From NCBI GenBank assembly GCA_900618425.1, contig UZAN01043493.1, positions 3,469 to 20,272 on the forward strand: a DNA stretch of 16,804 bases. The letters run 5' to 3'. Below the pieces are notes generated by a model. The model had not been told where the DNA came from and did no database searches. It saw only the letters and a program-made list of their open reading frames with translations. Shown piece by piece: positions 1-9,269 of the stretch. Origin of the DNA: Echinostoma caproni. Taxonomy: Eukaryota; Platyhelminthes; Trematoda; Plagiorchiida; Echinostomatidae. A program made the position numbers and the translations under genes. Numbering within the stretch: position 1 is the stretch's first letter; every line of letters begins with the position of its first letter.

Positions 1-1867
1 TCGATACAGTTTGCAAATTAACGATTTATGTGAGGTGTCAAATAAGCTTCTTCGTGAGGATGGTTACGGGTTCCAAGTTCAACGTTTATACGGGTCTTCG
101 GCGTAACCAAGATCGGTGACCTTTCATCCAATTAGACAATGAATCCTCAGGTACCTCGGGTTAAAACACTTTTACTTATCAAACAACTGAAAAGGATGTA
201 GGAGATTCCACCGAAATTTTAATCCATTGACCAATTCGTTGGCAAATAAATGAAATGAAATAACAATATGTCTTGCTGAGTTAGAAATCGTAGCAATCAG
301 CTTTCACGTTACATTTGGCCAGATTTCGTGGTTTGGTGAATGCCAGATTGACTAACTCACATGGTTACGCAATCAGTACGTCAACGATTTTTGAAATGAG
401 ATCTGGGGGCTATCGGAACGTTACAGTTAGAAATGTCTATCCGAAATGTACTGACATCATGCAGTTTTCGACCTTTTTGTGCAATAATTTTGATATCGCA
501 ACTTTGTTGAGCTTATCTTGTTTAAAGGGGCGAGGTCTTAAAATTTAAGGACAGTAAATTATCTCGAAAGCAGTTTATCCTACTATAAAATGAACGTTGC
601 TCAATTCAGACTATAAAGAAAACACAAGATAAAGTCCACTATCGACTTGTTTATGGATTTACGAGCAAAAACAAACGGAAGAAGCAAGTGAGAAAGTAGC
701 AGCAATAATAGTCTAAACTAAGCCACAATGTTAGCAGAAAATACATTTTTCGGATCACAAAGGAGATGTAGGGCGAAAGACATCGCTGATTTCACGTAAC
801 CAGTTTGTTTGGCATATTGCTTAAGTAGGAGTGAATAAGCGGATAAAACAAAACTCCTCCCAAAAATATCACTACTCTACAACAACCTTCCCTTTTTGTG
901 ATACAGCATTAAGTGATCATCAGGGAAATAAGCTTGAGCGTTTTAGGCGATCACATTTCTTCTACAGTGTAGCAAACTGCATGTATAAACAGCTTAACCT
1001 TAGCTTACCACAATATTCTCAACACACCTTTACAACTTCAAATTATACAAGAGATCGTTATTGAATTTTCAATAAGGTCGACTTAGGGAACGTTTCAGCC
1101 ACTGACTACAAACTGAGGTAGAATAAGGATCACATTCATGATTCTGGAACCATTTTTATGTCTAAAACATACACTGACTGACTCAAAATTATTTTATTTT
1201 TTTGAAAATAGTCAAACGTCTGCTTGGTGAATATACTAGTAAAACCATAACCGAGTGAGCATCATATTAAACCTAAAATAAATTTAGCGAAGTAACTCAA
1301 TCTTTTAAATGTTATAGTTTGCATTTCTCACGTGACCCAACCTATCTATCAGTTTTCAACTTAAGTAGCTTTCGGTAACGATAAATTATACACAATTAAT
1401 TATTTATCACGATGAAGCATCTGCTAGTAAGAAAAAACATTTATCTAGCAGATTAACAATAGATGTTTTAAATTGATCACCAAACCTGAATTTATTGTAT
1501 TTTTATCTGCTCGTTTCATAAAACACCGAAGCGTTCAAGTGGCATCGTTAGTGGAGCGGATCTAGTCAAAATTGATCGTAAATTCCAAATGAAAAACGTC
1601 AACTGTCCCCCAAGGAGCAATATTTCGGCTTGGAAACCCAATCACAATCTAGGATAGGGTTTGAAAATAAACTTAACCAAGTTTTACTGGACCGAGCAAT
1701 CCAATCGAAAATATGTCATCCGTAAAATCACCGCCAGCTACAACGCCAGTTCAAACCGACCGAAGATAAGCCATTTTCTATCCTTTGATTTACTAAACGC
1801 ATTGTCTAAACGGTTTTCACTTTTCTACGCTTCAAATGTATATTCGTCGTCTATATAGCAAATTAAT
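1..1867. other. No recognisable feature
   Basis: This stretch is AT-rich single-copy-looking sequence. The open frames are all under 80 codons, with no splice-site framing, family motif or codon pattern that would support a gene. No tRNA-like A/B box pair, long inverted repeat or tandem array was seen. It is probably intergenic or intronic. Confidence 0.6.
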
Positions 1868-2041
1868 CGTGAACTGACGAGCCACGAAGCACTGGACAGC
1901 TGTTTCGACTTGATTGGGTCTCATCAGCAGTGCGAACCTATCGACCAAACTGGGGATCGAAATCGGGACCTCACAGGCAGAACGCAAGCGTACTACCCAC
2001 TCGGCCACCGGGAATCTGACCTGACCGTTTTTCATTTTCCA
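1868..2041 (-). mobile_element. tRNA-derived SINE carrying a hammerhead ribozyme (copy 1)
   Basis: Read on the minus strand, the element starts near 2041 with a class II (Ser/Leu-like) tRNA head. The A box TGGCCGAGTGG (1997-2007) matches the RNA polymerase III consensus. The B-box position (1953-1963) is eroded at its first two bases but keeps TTCGATCC. A hammerhead ribozyme follows at 1889-1933, then a tail of about 27 nt. A second copy at 16517-16691 is roughly 80% identical by eye over the first 150 bases, so this is a dispersed family. Schistosome Sm-alpha has the same plan of tRNA-like head plus hammerhead; membership of that family is inferred, not tested. No poly-A tail or target-site duplication is visible. 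An open frame runs through the element in both copies, but its shared amino acids only reflect the SINE sequence. Confidence 0.8.
1889..1933 (-). ncRNA. Type I hammerhead ribozyme in SINE copy 1
   Basis: On the minus strand all core positions are present in order: CTGATGA (1921-1927), a stem II region (1907-1920), GAAA (1903-1906), the palindromic stem III CAGCTG, and UC with predicted cleavage between 1895 and 1894. Stem I is a perfect 6-bp helix, GCACTG (1928-1933) with CAGTGC (1889-1894). Stem II keeps three pairs (GAC with GTC) and then a C/A mismatch. Both ends leave through stem I, which makes it type I as in schistosomes. The very short stem III (ACAGCTGT, self-complementary) resembles hammerheads that cleave best as dimers. 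The core looks functional, but activity is inferred. Confidence 0.82.
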
Positions 2042-2938
2042 TTCACACGATATAGAAAATTCCATCTTTGAGAGCTTGTTGCGAGACACATATCTGCTAC
2101 GGTTAGCACTCGGACTAGTAATTCGTTTACGTGTCGGATTCCGCCCAGTAATAGTCCAAATCAGAACTAGGACTCGAAATGAAATCAGGAGACGGAACTC
2201 AGCGAGGGAATGGGACTGTAATAAGCGGAATTTCGGAATGTATAACGATATCGTGTTCAATAAAACAAAAGAGTTCATAGTTCATGAGCAATCATCACAA
2301 TATCTTGCTCATCTCAGCACTAGCCTGATGGTTATTACTCGGTTGAAAAAATTCCCTACGTGACTACTAGTTTAATATGTGCTTCTATGTTTGTGGCACC
2401 ACGTTTTATCGTCAACTTATGCCACCTGTCACCCACCTACCTCTCGTTGTGTACACCTAAAATTAAGCACGTGAGTCTATACAAACTGATCTATCTGTCT
2501 AACAGGTTTTATCTTTGGGAATTCGTGCCTAATGGGCTTTTATTTGTCCTGAAATGAAATGATCATTTGGTTCAGAAAACTAATCATGTGATCAGATCAG
2601 TGATTGAAGTAGAATCTGCTCCAAGCATCTGAAAAGGCATAGTCATGAGGAGAGGAAAACACACATGAAACGTTTTGCAGCGCTTCTTGTTTGTTTGATT
2701 TGCTGAAAAGCTACTTGGAAGTATAATAATTGATCTCTCCTGAAGCGGTTATGCTCTACTCTACTCAGTGCTGACTTATTTAATTTGGAATGAGACCCAC
2801 TGATGAAAAAGTATTCAAAAAATTTTAGTTTCCCTCTTAAGGTTTTGCCTCTGAGTATGTGTTCTTGTTTTGCAATGCATTTCAACCTGTGTCATTAACG
2901 CGAAGAAAAACATTTTCTCTTCAAACGATAACCATAGG
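2042..2938. other. No recognisable feature
   Basis: AT-rich sequence with only short open frames. The plus-strand frames at 2076-2557 and the minus-strand frame at 2643-2885 show no motif, splice framing or family resemblance. No repeat copy found elsewhere in the window occurs here. Confidence 0.55.
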
Positions 2939-3004
2939 TAGTCGATAGGTTGATAGACAGGAGGGTAGGATAAAATTACTGACAATGTTCTAGGTTTGAT
3001 CCTT
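2939..3004 (+). repeat. Possible degenerate tRNA-like remnant
   Basis: TAGTCGATAGG (2939-2949) matches the RNA polymerase III A box at 10 of 11 positions. GGTTTGATCC (2993-3002), 43 nt further on, matches a B box with a C-to-T change in the core and a lost final C. Spacing fits a tRNA head with an enlarged middle, as in the other SINE heads of this window. No acceptor stem can be drawn. Two degenerate boxes at a permissive distance can arise by chance, so this is only a weak candidate. Confidence 0.2.
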
Positions 3005-3068
3005 CATGTAGTTTGCAGCTTCTCAGTAGATTTTGACCAAAACCAGCATCAGCAAATACTGAATAGAT

Positions 3069-3100
3069 CCCTGGGGGCGGTACCCGGGGGCAGAGGCGGG
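3069..3100 (+). other. G-rich island in AT-rich surroundings
   Basis: A 32-base stretch that is mostly G and C, holding G runs at 3073-3077, 3086-3090 and 3098-3100, with GG doublets between them. GGGGGC followed by a purine and G occurs twice, 13 bases apart. Three runs of at least three G plus a GG could form an imperfect G-quadruplex. Function is unknown. Confidence 0.5.
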
Positions 3101-3120
3101 AAAATATGTTGCAGCTGTTG

Positions 3121-3167
3121 CATCAGTCTATCAATAGTAGCGCCTTTGATTGTTTGATTGACTGATG
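3121..3167. repeat. Short inverted repeat (hairpin)
   Basis: Arms 3121-3134 and 3154-3167 pair at 13 of 14 positions (mismatch 3129/3159) around a 19-nt loop. It sits just downstream of the G-rich island and just upstream of a Ser-rich open segment. It may be a structured RNA element or a repeat remnant; no terminator or family can be assigned. Confidence 0.5.
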
Positions 3168-3239
3168 TCGCGTGATCTCTCCCTAACAGTCTCCATTCGA
3201 CAGACAAGTACAAGTCAATCAAGCAAATTCCAACTGAAT

Positions 3240-3240
3240 N
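3240..3240. other. Ambiguous base flanked by a direct repeat
   Basis: The N is flanked on both sides by the same 8-mer, AACTGAAT (3232-3239 and 3241-3248). This looks like overlapping read or contig ends joined through a one-base placeholder, though a real tandem duplication with one unresolved base is also possible. Confidence 0.6.
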
Positions 3241-3280
3241 AACTGAATCAAGTCAGGCAGTATCAGTCAAATAAAGAGCC

Positions 3281-3297
3281 ATCATCATCATCATCAT
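3281..3297 (+). repeat. Short (ATC)n microsatellite
   Basis: Seventeen bases of uninterrupted ATC repeats, followed by a further TCATCA after a short break. In the candidate frame it encodes five Ser residues in a row. Confidence 0.75.
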
Positions 3298-3365
3298 TCT
3301 CATCACCAGAAGCGTTGGATAGCGTGGGATACAAAACGAGAAGCAAAACAACCTCCTCATCATAG

Positions 3366-5250
3366 TCCCACTATTTCTGAACAGCTGGATCACACGCAAG
3401 TACGGAGCTCTGGTTCCCCAAAAAGGTTTTGAAAATGCTCAGTAATACCAATAATTTTTTGGTTCACTCAAATTAAAATTACTCAACTATCCGGTAGTAA
3501 CTCGCAGTCCATCTGCCTAAATGCTGTTGTCACATGATCATTCTATAGATCAGATTCAGAATTTCGGACCTGAGGCTGAGTTGAGCTTGAAGCCATTGGT
3601 GTGCATATTTGGTTGTCAATGAACATTCTCGTTCAAAAACCAACTATCTAGTCAAGTAATTTAGTTCATGCTAATTCACTTGAAAGTGTCCGTATGGTTC
3701 TGATTTGTCTTCTCCTGGAAGACGCCTCTTTGCAAAAACCCACACAATTTCATATGAACCCAATGTTTTTTCTACGAACTATAGTTATTAAACCTCCTTT
3801 GTCAACTCAGAGATTTAATCACATTCAGGTCGTATTTATGAAACAAGAATAAAGCATAACGATTTTTTTCAGACGGGTGCAACAGTTGGTGGTGGTCGAA
3901 TGGTAACCACTACTGTTGAACCTTTCTTACTTAGGTCATCCACTAATCGCAGGTAAACATAGGAGTTCTTTTCGTGTCTCAACAGCTTAAGGGTTTCCAA
4001 AGATTTCATATTAAATAATTTCCTACCGTTTCTTTCTGGGAACCGAACTATTCTCTAAAACGTAGTTTCCAATTGGATTTGGTTTCTCGAATATGTTTTC
4101 CCATTTGCGACTAAAATAATATCCCCGGTTAAATAAAATTCACTGATATTCACTTTTAGCGGGATTTAAGTTTTGGTTACCAAGATGTCAAACGAATGGG
4201 CTAATCACACTGGTCGTTGTATCGGAGGAAGTTAGTTAGAGTGTGACCCAAATTTTCAGGTCATATCTATTGTAAACTAAGCACTAAAGCTAAAGATGCA
4301 CACTTCAGTCCATTTTTATTCATTTGGCAATGAAAGTGCAAAGCGCACGTTCTTGCCTTTTCCCTCAATTGGAGTGGAGCGGTTCTTTTTTAGTGAAGCT
4401 ATACTTCGATCAGTCGGTAGTCTCCCGATCTTGATAAAACTAATCAACTATGGTTACTTGACAATAAGACGAAACTTTTAAATTCGACTGTGATTTTCGC
4501 ATTGCTTCTCCCAAATTTCTAATTCATCACTCCGGTTCTTTTTTTCAAATCAAAGCCACCCAGATGGAATGTGATATATGTGATGCTTGAAAATGTGGCA
4601 CATAGATTGGTATCATCTTGCCGGTCGATCGGAACGTTTGATCGCCTACATTTGCATAAAGAGCGACGCCAAATCTCACTTGAGAAAATATTTCGTACGA
4701 ATGAATCGATCACTGAGTTCTAATTGAATAGTTCATCAATAAAACATTCATACAGACCACAACGGGGGTGTAAGTATGATAACGCCGATTGTCTTTATAT
4801 GAGCCATATTGAAAAGTCTTGACGATCCGAGTGAATAATTCCATTTTGGTTGGTCCCATTCATTCTGAGGGATGGAACCCGGGATTTCGCGATCGTGCTG
4901 GTAATTAGAACACTACATAGAAAGTTCAGCTTTGAACTTGCGTTACTGCACACCAATCCCATTTTGGTCCCTTTCTTCGATTCACTTTCCACAAAATACA
5001 CTCCGGATTTCGTGCTTGGTTTACTTTGATCGTTGTGAACGCATTTATTTAGAGTTACATTTATCGTTTGTGAATTCTACCAACTGGCAAGATTCGATAA
5101 ATCGAGTGTCTGCACTCCCAGAAGTCTGATTTTTGTTTGCTCTTTAAAACTCCGTTGAACACGATCTGAGTTATTCATGGTTAACTACCTCAAAATTCAT
5201 TGATGGCTATATATGATGAAAGACCAAACTATTTTAGCGAACACTTACAG
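3366..5250. other. No supported gene; weak repeat traces only
   Basis: Open frames here are under 70 codons and carry no recognised motif. Around 4860-4920 the minus strand has a B-box-like GGTTCCATCCC (4869-4879), but no matching A box. The phrase CCATTTTGGT occurs at about 4842 and again near 4959. These hints are too weak to call an element. Confidence 0.5.
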
Positions 5251-5384
5251 TAACAAATCCGTGCATGAAGCTCTTCTAATACCGGATTGCCTCGTTCAGT
5301 GGCTCCTCCAAATCACGAGGGAATCTCGACCGAACACTGAAAAATATCGCTTTCTGATGGCAAGACTCTTTGAAGACGTCTGCA
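5251..5384 (+). other. Unconfirmed internal exon candidate
   Basis: The sequence CACTTACAG ends at 5250 and could be a splice acceptor, though the pyrimidine tract before it is weak. GTGAGA at 5385-5390 fits a splice donor. The 134 bases between are open in one frame; without splicing, the frame runs from an ATG at 5213 to a TAA at 5408-5410 (65 codons). The peptide alternates hydrophobic and charged residues in a way that suggests amphipathic helices (LVQWLLQITRE, then YRFLMARLFEDVC). No protein family is recognised. Among the window's short frames this looks the most protein-like, but a chance frame of this length is common in AT-rich DNA. Confidence 0.28.
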
Positions 5385-5410
5385 GTGAGAAGTGCATGAG
5401 CATTCTTTAA

Positions 5411-8400
5411 ATATAGTTCATCATATTAATCTATTTTGTCTCATAGACCAACATAATTTTAGTAAAGATTTTTCATAGCTTGGGGCTATTGGGGCCACAT
5501 TATTTTCTCATACATCTGACTTTCTCTACACCAAAATCGGGAAAACGAAGAAAAGGGGCAGGGGGAGTGCGAAATGGTACCAAGATTACCTTCAACAGTT
5601 CTAGGAATTCGTCCATGTGGAAAAATCGGGCTTGTCTTGGCTGACTAGACTTGAACTTGTTTTGCGAATGAAAATTATGTTGATCAAGACATTGTTTAGC
5701 TGAGCCACTATCAGGGGTAATGTCCGCTAAACAGTGTGCCATGCTGGGCACTTCGGAAGGGCTCCCTACATCCTTGGTGTGTGCGTCTTTATCAACGCGA
5801 TAGTAACTGGGGCTTCACAATAATGCTCACACTGCAAAAGTAAACACTTGGTCAGAAGAAGTCCGGTTTGAGCGGCAGAAGGATTGCAATCACTAAATTT
5901 CCGCCTGAAACGGTTATTTACAAATATCATCACAATTTTCCTTGAATCTCGCTTGAAAAAACCACAATCTTCACAGGAGATCGTATTCACGGATACGAAT
6001 AGAAAGTCTAAACGGACGGTCTTGAAGCAAATAACAACCGCTGTGGAGTTCAGAATAATGCTTTATCCAAATGGGATGGTCAAAAGAGTGCCATAGTCAC
6101 ACATTATATTGGAAGCGGTGTCATAGTTGATTCAGGATCGTGTTAGGAATACAGTGAAGGGAAGTGTCGAATGAAAAAAAGATTGATTTTCAACAATACG
6201 AAAATTCAACGTGTTTGGTTTGAATGGGCCAGCAAAATAGCGGGAAGATATCAGAAAGTAATTTGAGGTTTGTAGTACCTGCGGTTGTCGTACCAAATCT
6301 GTATGGGTATAAGGCACAATTAGGCTATAAAAAAATCTCGCTTGTCATTCCCAGACAATAGTCAGTTATACATGAAAAGTCGTCAAAACTTTGCAGTTCC
6401 TGGAATCCATGACCCAATATGATAAAAATATATTTCTCCAAAAGCATAACACGTCGATTCCCACCTCTAGTTATCTTTGCCACCCCGTAACATCGAAACA
6501 GTTTGGCCTAGTCCATAACCCAAAGTTTAGTTATATGAAGAATATTTGAGTCATTTCGAGCGGTTGCATGTATACCGTAAGCGAGGTTTGTACACAGTAC
6601 AAAGATGAAGAAAGTGGTCGCAGAGAACGAGAAATGATAGGGTCACTCTCGCAGTAATTCATGTAGTGTGTTTTCGTATACGGGGTTCTCGCAGTCCGCA
6701 GTTCTCATTGAAAGCTGACTGTCAAGCAAAATAAACTAACTTTGACGGATTGATGTCACCCTACTGGAAATTACTTTTCCTATTTCATACAGTTACGAAT
6801 GCTTTTACTTCTGTTCGTTATTTCTAACTGACAGAAACGCGGTGATTTGTTTGTTTGTTTTCTACTTTGATGCAAATGCAGTGTCGTGCAACACTTCCAC
6901 TACTTATCACGCAATCAATCAACGCATGCATGCAATTCTCCTGGGTCCACATAGGCAACGGATGGAACCAATGGTTGAATCTTCTCCGGGTTGCACACGT
7001 TCGTGTTCATATCCAAATGGAAGAAGTTGCTGGGGGGATGTGTGACCAAACAAACGAAGTAAAACGTTTCACCCACTAGTCAAGTAAAAACAAGATAAAA
7101 ACTCGAAATCCCAGGCTAAGGGAAACTCGTTGATCCAGATCGATAACCCAAGGAGTGAGTATTTCTGGAACTTACCCGTGGTCACATTTGAAACACAAGT
7201 TCAGGCGTTAAAATGGTTTTCAAAAACTCAATCACACTGTTACAATTTATGGATATAGAAAAGTTCCACGGGTTGGGAGGACAGAATCTGATTATGTGGA
7301 ATAAACAAAAGCAGGGTTTGTGTCTGTGTGTCTGTGTAGATCACGTTATCAGTTCTGTGCTGCCGGGCTTTCCAGTTATGACACGTTAGCTGTGCCACCC
7401 AGGCCCGATGAATTAGTATTATTGTGTATACGTGTGCGTGAACGGGAGCGGTGGGTTCATTGTTCAAGACAGAGGATGAAGAGCTTTCATGAAACGCTTC
7501 TTAGCACCTAGTTCAGGGGTATAGTAATCAAGACAGATAGCTTCAACAATGACTGATGAACTAATGCTAACACTCTCAGACCAGATCAGGGGAGCCTACT
7601 AAATGATTTGCAACGAACAGAAACTTGATAGTGTTAAACATCGAGAAGTTAGACACTCGGACCACAAGAATTAATGCAATCTGCACTTAGGTTAATCTCT
7701 GAGATGTTCAAAATTAGCGGCTGCCCAATTTTTTTCTTTGACGGAAACGCGATAGAACAAACGTTGACGAAACAGAAAGAATTAAAAAGGCTTTGTTCAT
7801 CAATATGGATATAAGGAACAGGTTGCTGTAGGTACCCTCATAAGGCAACGGAACGGAGCAGTAAAGGCCACTATCAACGCAGAGCACTTACGGTGATCTT
7901 TCAACGGCTTCTCACCAACAGCCAAAGAGACTAAATATAAAATACGAATGTTAACCACTCCCGAGCTGCCTGAGCCAAGGTGGCTCCGAATTAATCTCAA
8001 GCGCAGTTCTCGTTCATTTGGTCATTGTGTGAAACCAATATCATTTACTAGGTTCCTCAAATCGATTTAAATATTTCTGGAAGCTCACGAATTCACATTT
8101 CCCCTTGGCTACTTAGACTCACGCTCCACAATAATCGATATTACCCTCCCAACGCCTAGCTTTCATCCTCATGTATCTATTGTAGTGGTAATATGTTGAA
8201 TCATTGCAAAGAACTGTTGGCCGGGAATCCTATTCCAAATTCGTTAATGTCACAAGCTAAACGGACACAGAACGGTAGTCGAGTAAGTTAACTATAAAGG
8301 AATCACACTGTTTTAATATATAATGGCTTTACTGTGACAAAAATAGCGTCGATATATCCACGATGGACACCCAGTCCTTTTAGTGGATGTCTTACTGTAG

Positions 8401-9035
8401 TTCATTTGCATTTCACACGTCTGAGGCCAGACTGTTTGCCAAACAAATCGCGGTACAATAATCTTTATACAACTAAACACTTTCCATGATTTGCACGTTA
8501 AGTTAATGAGTAGCGCTTCCTCTGCAGGGGTTATTTGAGAGGTATGGTCGTACGGGAGTATTTCGTGAGGTGCAAGGGAAGGGTGACAGGCCACAACCCA
8601 AAAAAACCCACCCCTGACCAAACTAGGGCTTTCGGAGGCGGATATCCTACTAGTGAGCATTCAATTACTCAGTGTTACGATTACTTGGATACCAAGTTTT
8701 TTTGTTAGATTTTTTCGTTGTCTGTTTCCATATAACGTTGTGAATTGGCTGGTTTGTTGTTTGATTTGGTTGCGCTACTTATATTCACTATGGTCAGCGG
8801 GATTAGTTATGAAATAACCCCATTTTACATCCACATCAGCAGTGCTGATCAGCGTACTCTTCCTAATTTTTATTTCACCTTCTCTGTAAACTCTGTTAAA
8901 TTACTCTATTTTCACCTGGGACGCACAGATAACATTTGAGTGCAATTATGTGCATCCCACTGAGCCACTTTTGTCCGTTGGGTCTTTCGCCTTGGATATT
9001 TGTTAAAACCTTCCATCCACGAATGGCCCGTCGGC
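5411..9035. other. No supported gene or repeat family
   Basis: This long stretch holds only short open frames on both strands, up to 115 codons (minus strand, 8313-8660). None has a recognisable motif, convincing splice framing or repeat match. A GT/CT-rich patch lies near 7318-7337 and a short A run at about 8600-8606. It is most simply read as intergenic or intronic DNA. Confidence 0.5.
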
Positions 9036-9269
9036 TCAGATTCCACACAATCCCTGGCCCTCATTGCCTCGCATACTCAAACTGCTCTGACTCATCATTC
9101 CTTCCGCATCGCATCGTCGTCTTGAGTCGTCTGGACTACAATCCCGGAGAATCCTGTCGCGTTGAGTCCACTGCACTCTGCAAATCCGAACTACGTTCTC
9201 AGTGCACACTATCTCGTCAAATGGAGCTATCACTCTGATGGGCAACATGAACAATATATACTCATTCAT
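9036..9269 (-). other. Unconfirmed coding-like segment, possibly frameshifted
   Basis: This part of the window is less AT-rich than its flanks. On the minus strand a 77-codon frame rich in Asp, Arg and Met ends in TGA near 9036. A second minus-strand frame overlaps its end and stays open past that stop for about 45 further codons, to about 8925. Two overlapping open frames on one strand can indicate a decayed gene or transposon ORF with a frameshift near 9060. The minus strand is purine-rich here, which by itself makes frames look coding. No family is recognised. Confidence 0.15.

Larger units (their letters stand above)
3190..3365 (+). other. Unconfirmed Ser-rich coding-like segment (possible terminal exon)
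   Basis: An acceptor-like pyrimidine tract ending in CTAACAG (3183-3189) precedes an open frame that runs to a TAG at 3363-3365. The predicted peptide of about 58 residues is rich in Ser, Gln and Lys. Its Ser run comes from an (ATC)n stretch at 3281-3297. An N at 3240 falls in the first position of a codon (NAA). The frame stays open only if N is a real single base other than T: T would give TAA, and deleting it would bring in TGA. No domain is recognised. It could equally be simple-sequence DNA that happens to be open. Confidence 0.2.

Noticed and set aside
1832..2278. 148-codon minus-strand open frame, with a similar peptide in the minus-strand frame at 16400-16657
   Set aside because: The shared amino acids fall entirely inside the two SINE copies. 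The frame is a by-product of the tRNA-like and ribozyme sequence, not a protein gene.
2800..2806. Isolated CTGATGA hammerhead-like heptamer
   Set aside because: No GAAA and GUH follow at a workable distance, so there is no ribozyme fold. The heptamer at about 7551 fails the same way.
4866..4920. Possible tRNA-like unit on the minus strand with GGTTCCATCCC
   Set aside because: The B-box-like core has one mismatch, and the best A-box position upstream fails at several key bases.
7872..7884. TATCAACGCAGAG, identical to part of a common cDNA-library adaptor
   Set aside because: Only 13 bases match and the flanks diverge, so chance is likelier than adaptor contamination. A raw-read check would settle it.
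8313..8660. 115-codon minus-strand open frame
   Set aside because: No motif, splice framing or recognisable family, and frames of this length occur by chance over 16.8 kb.
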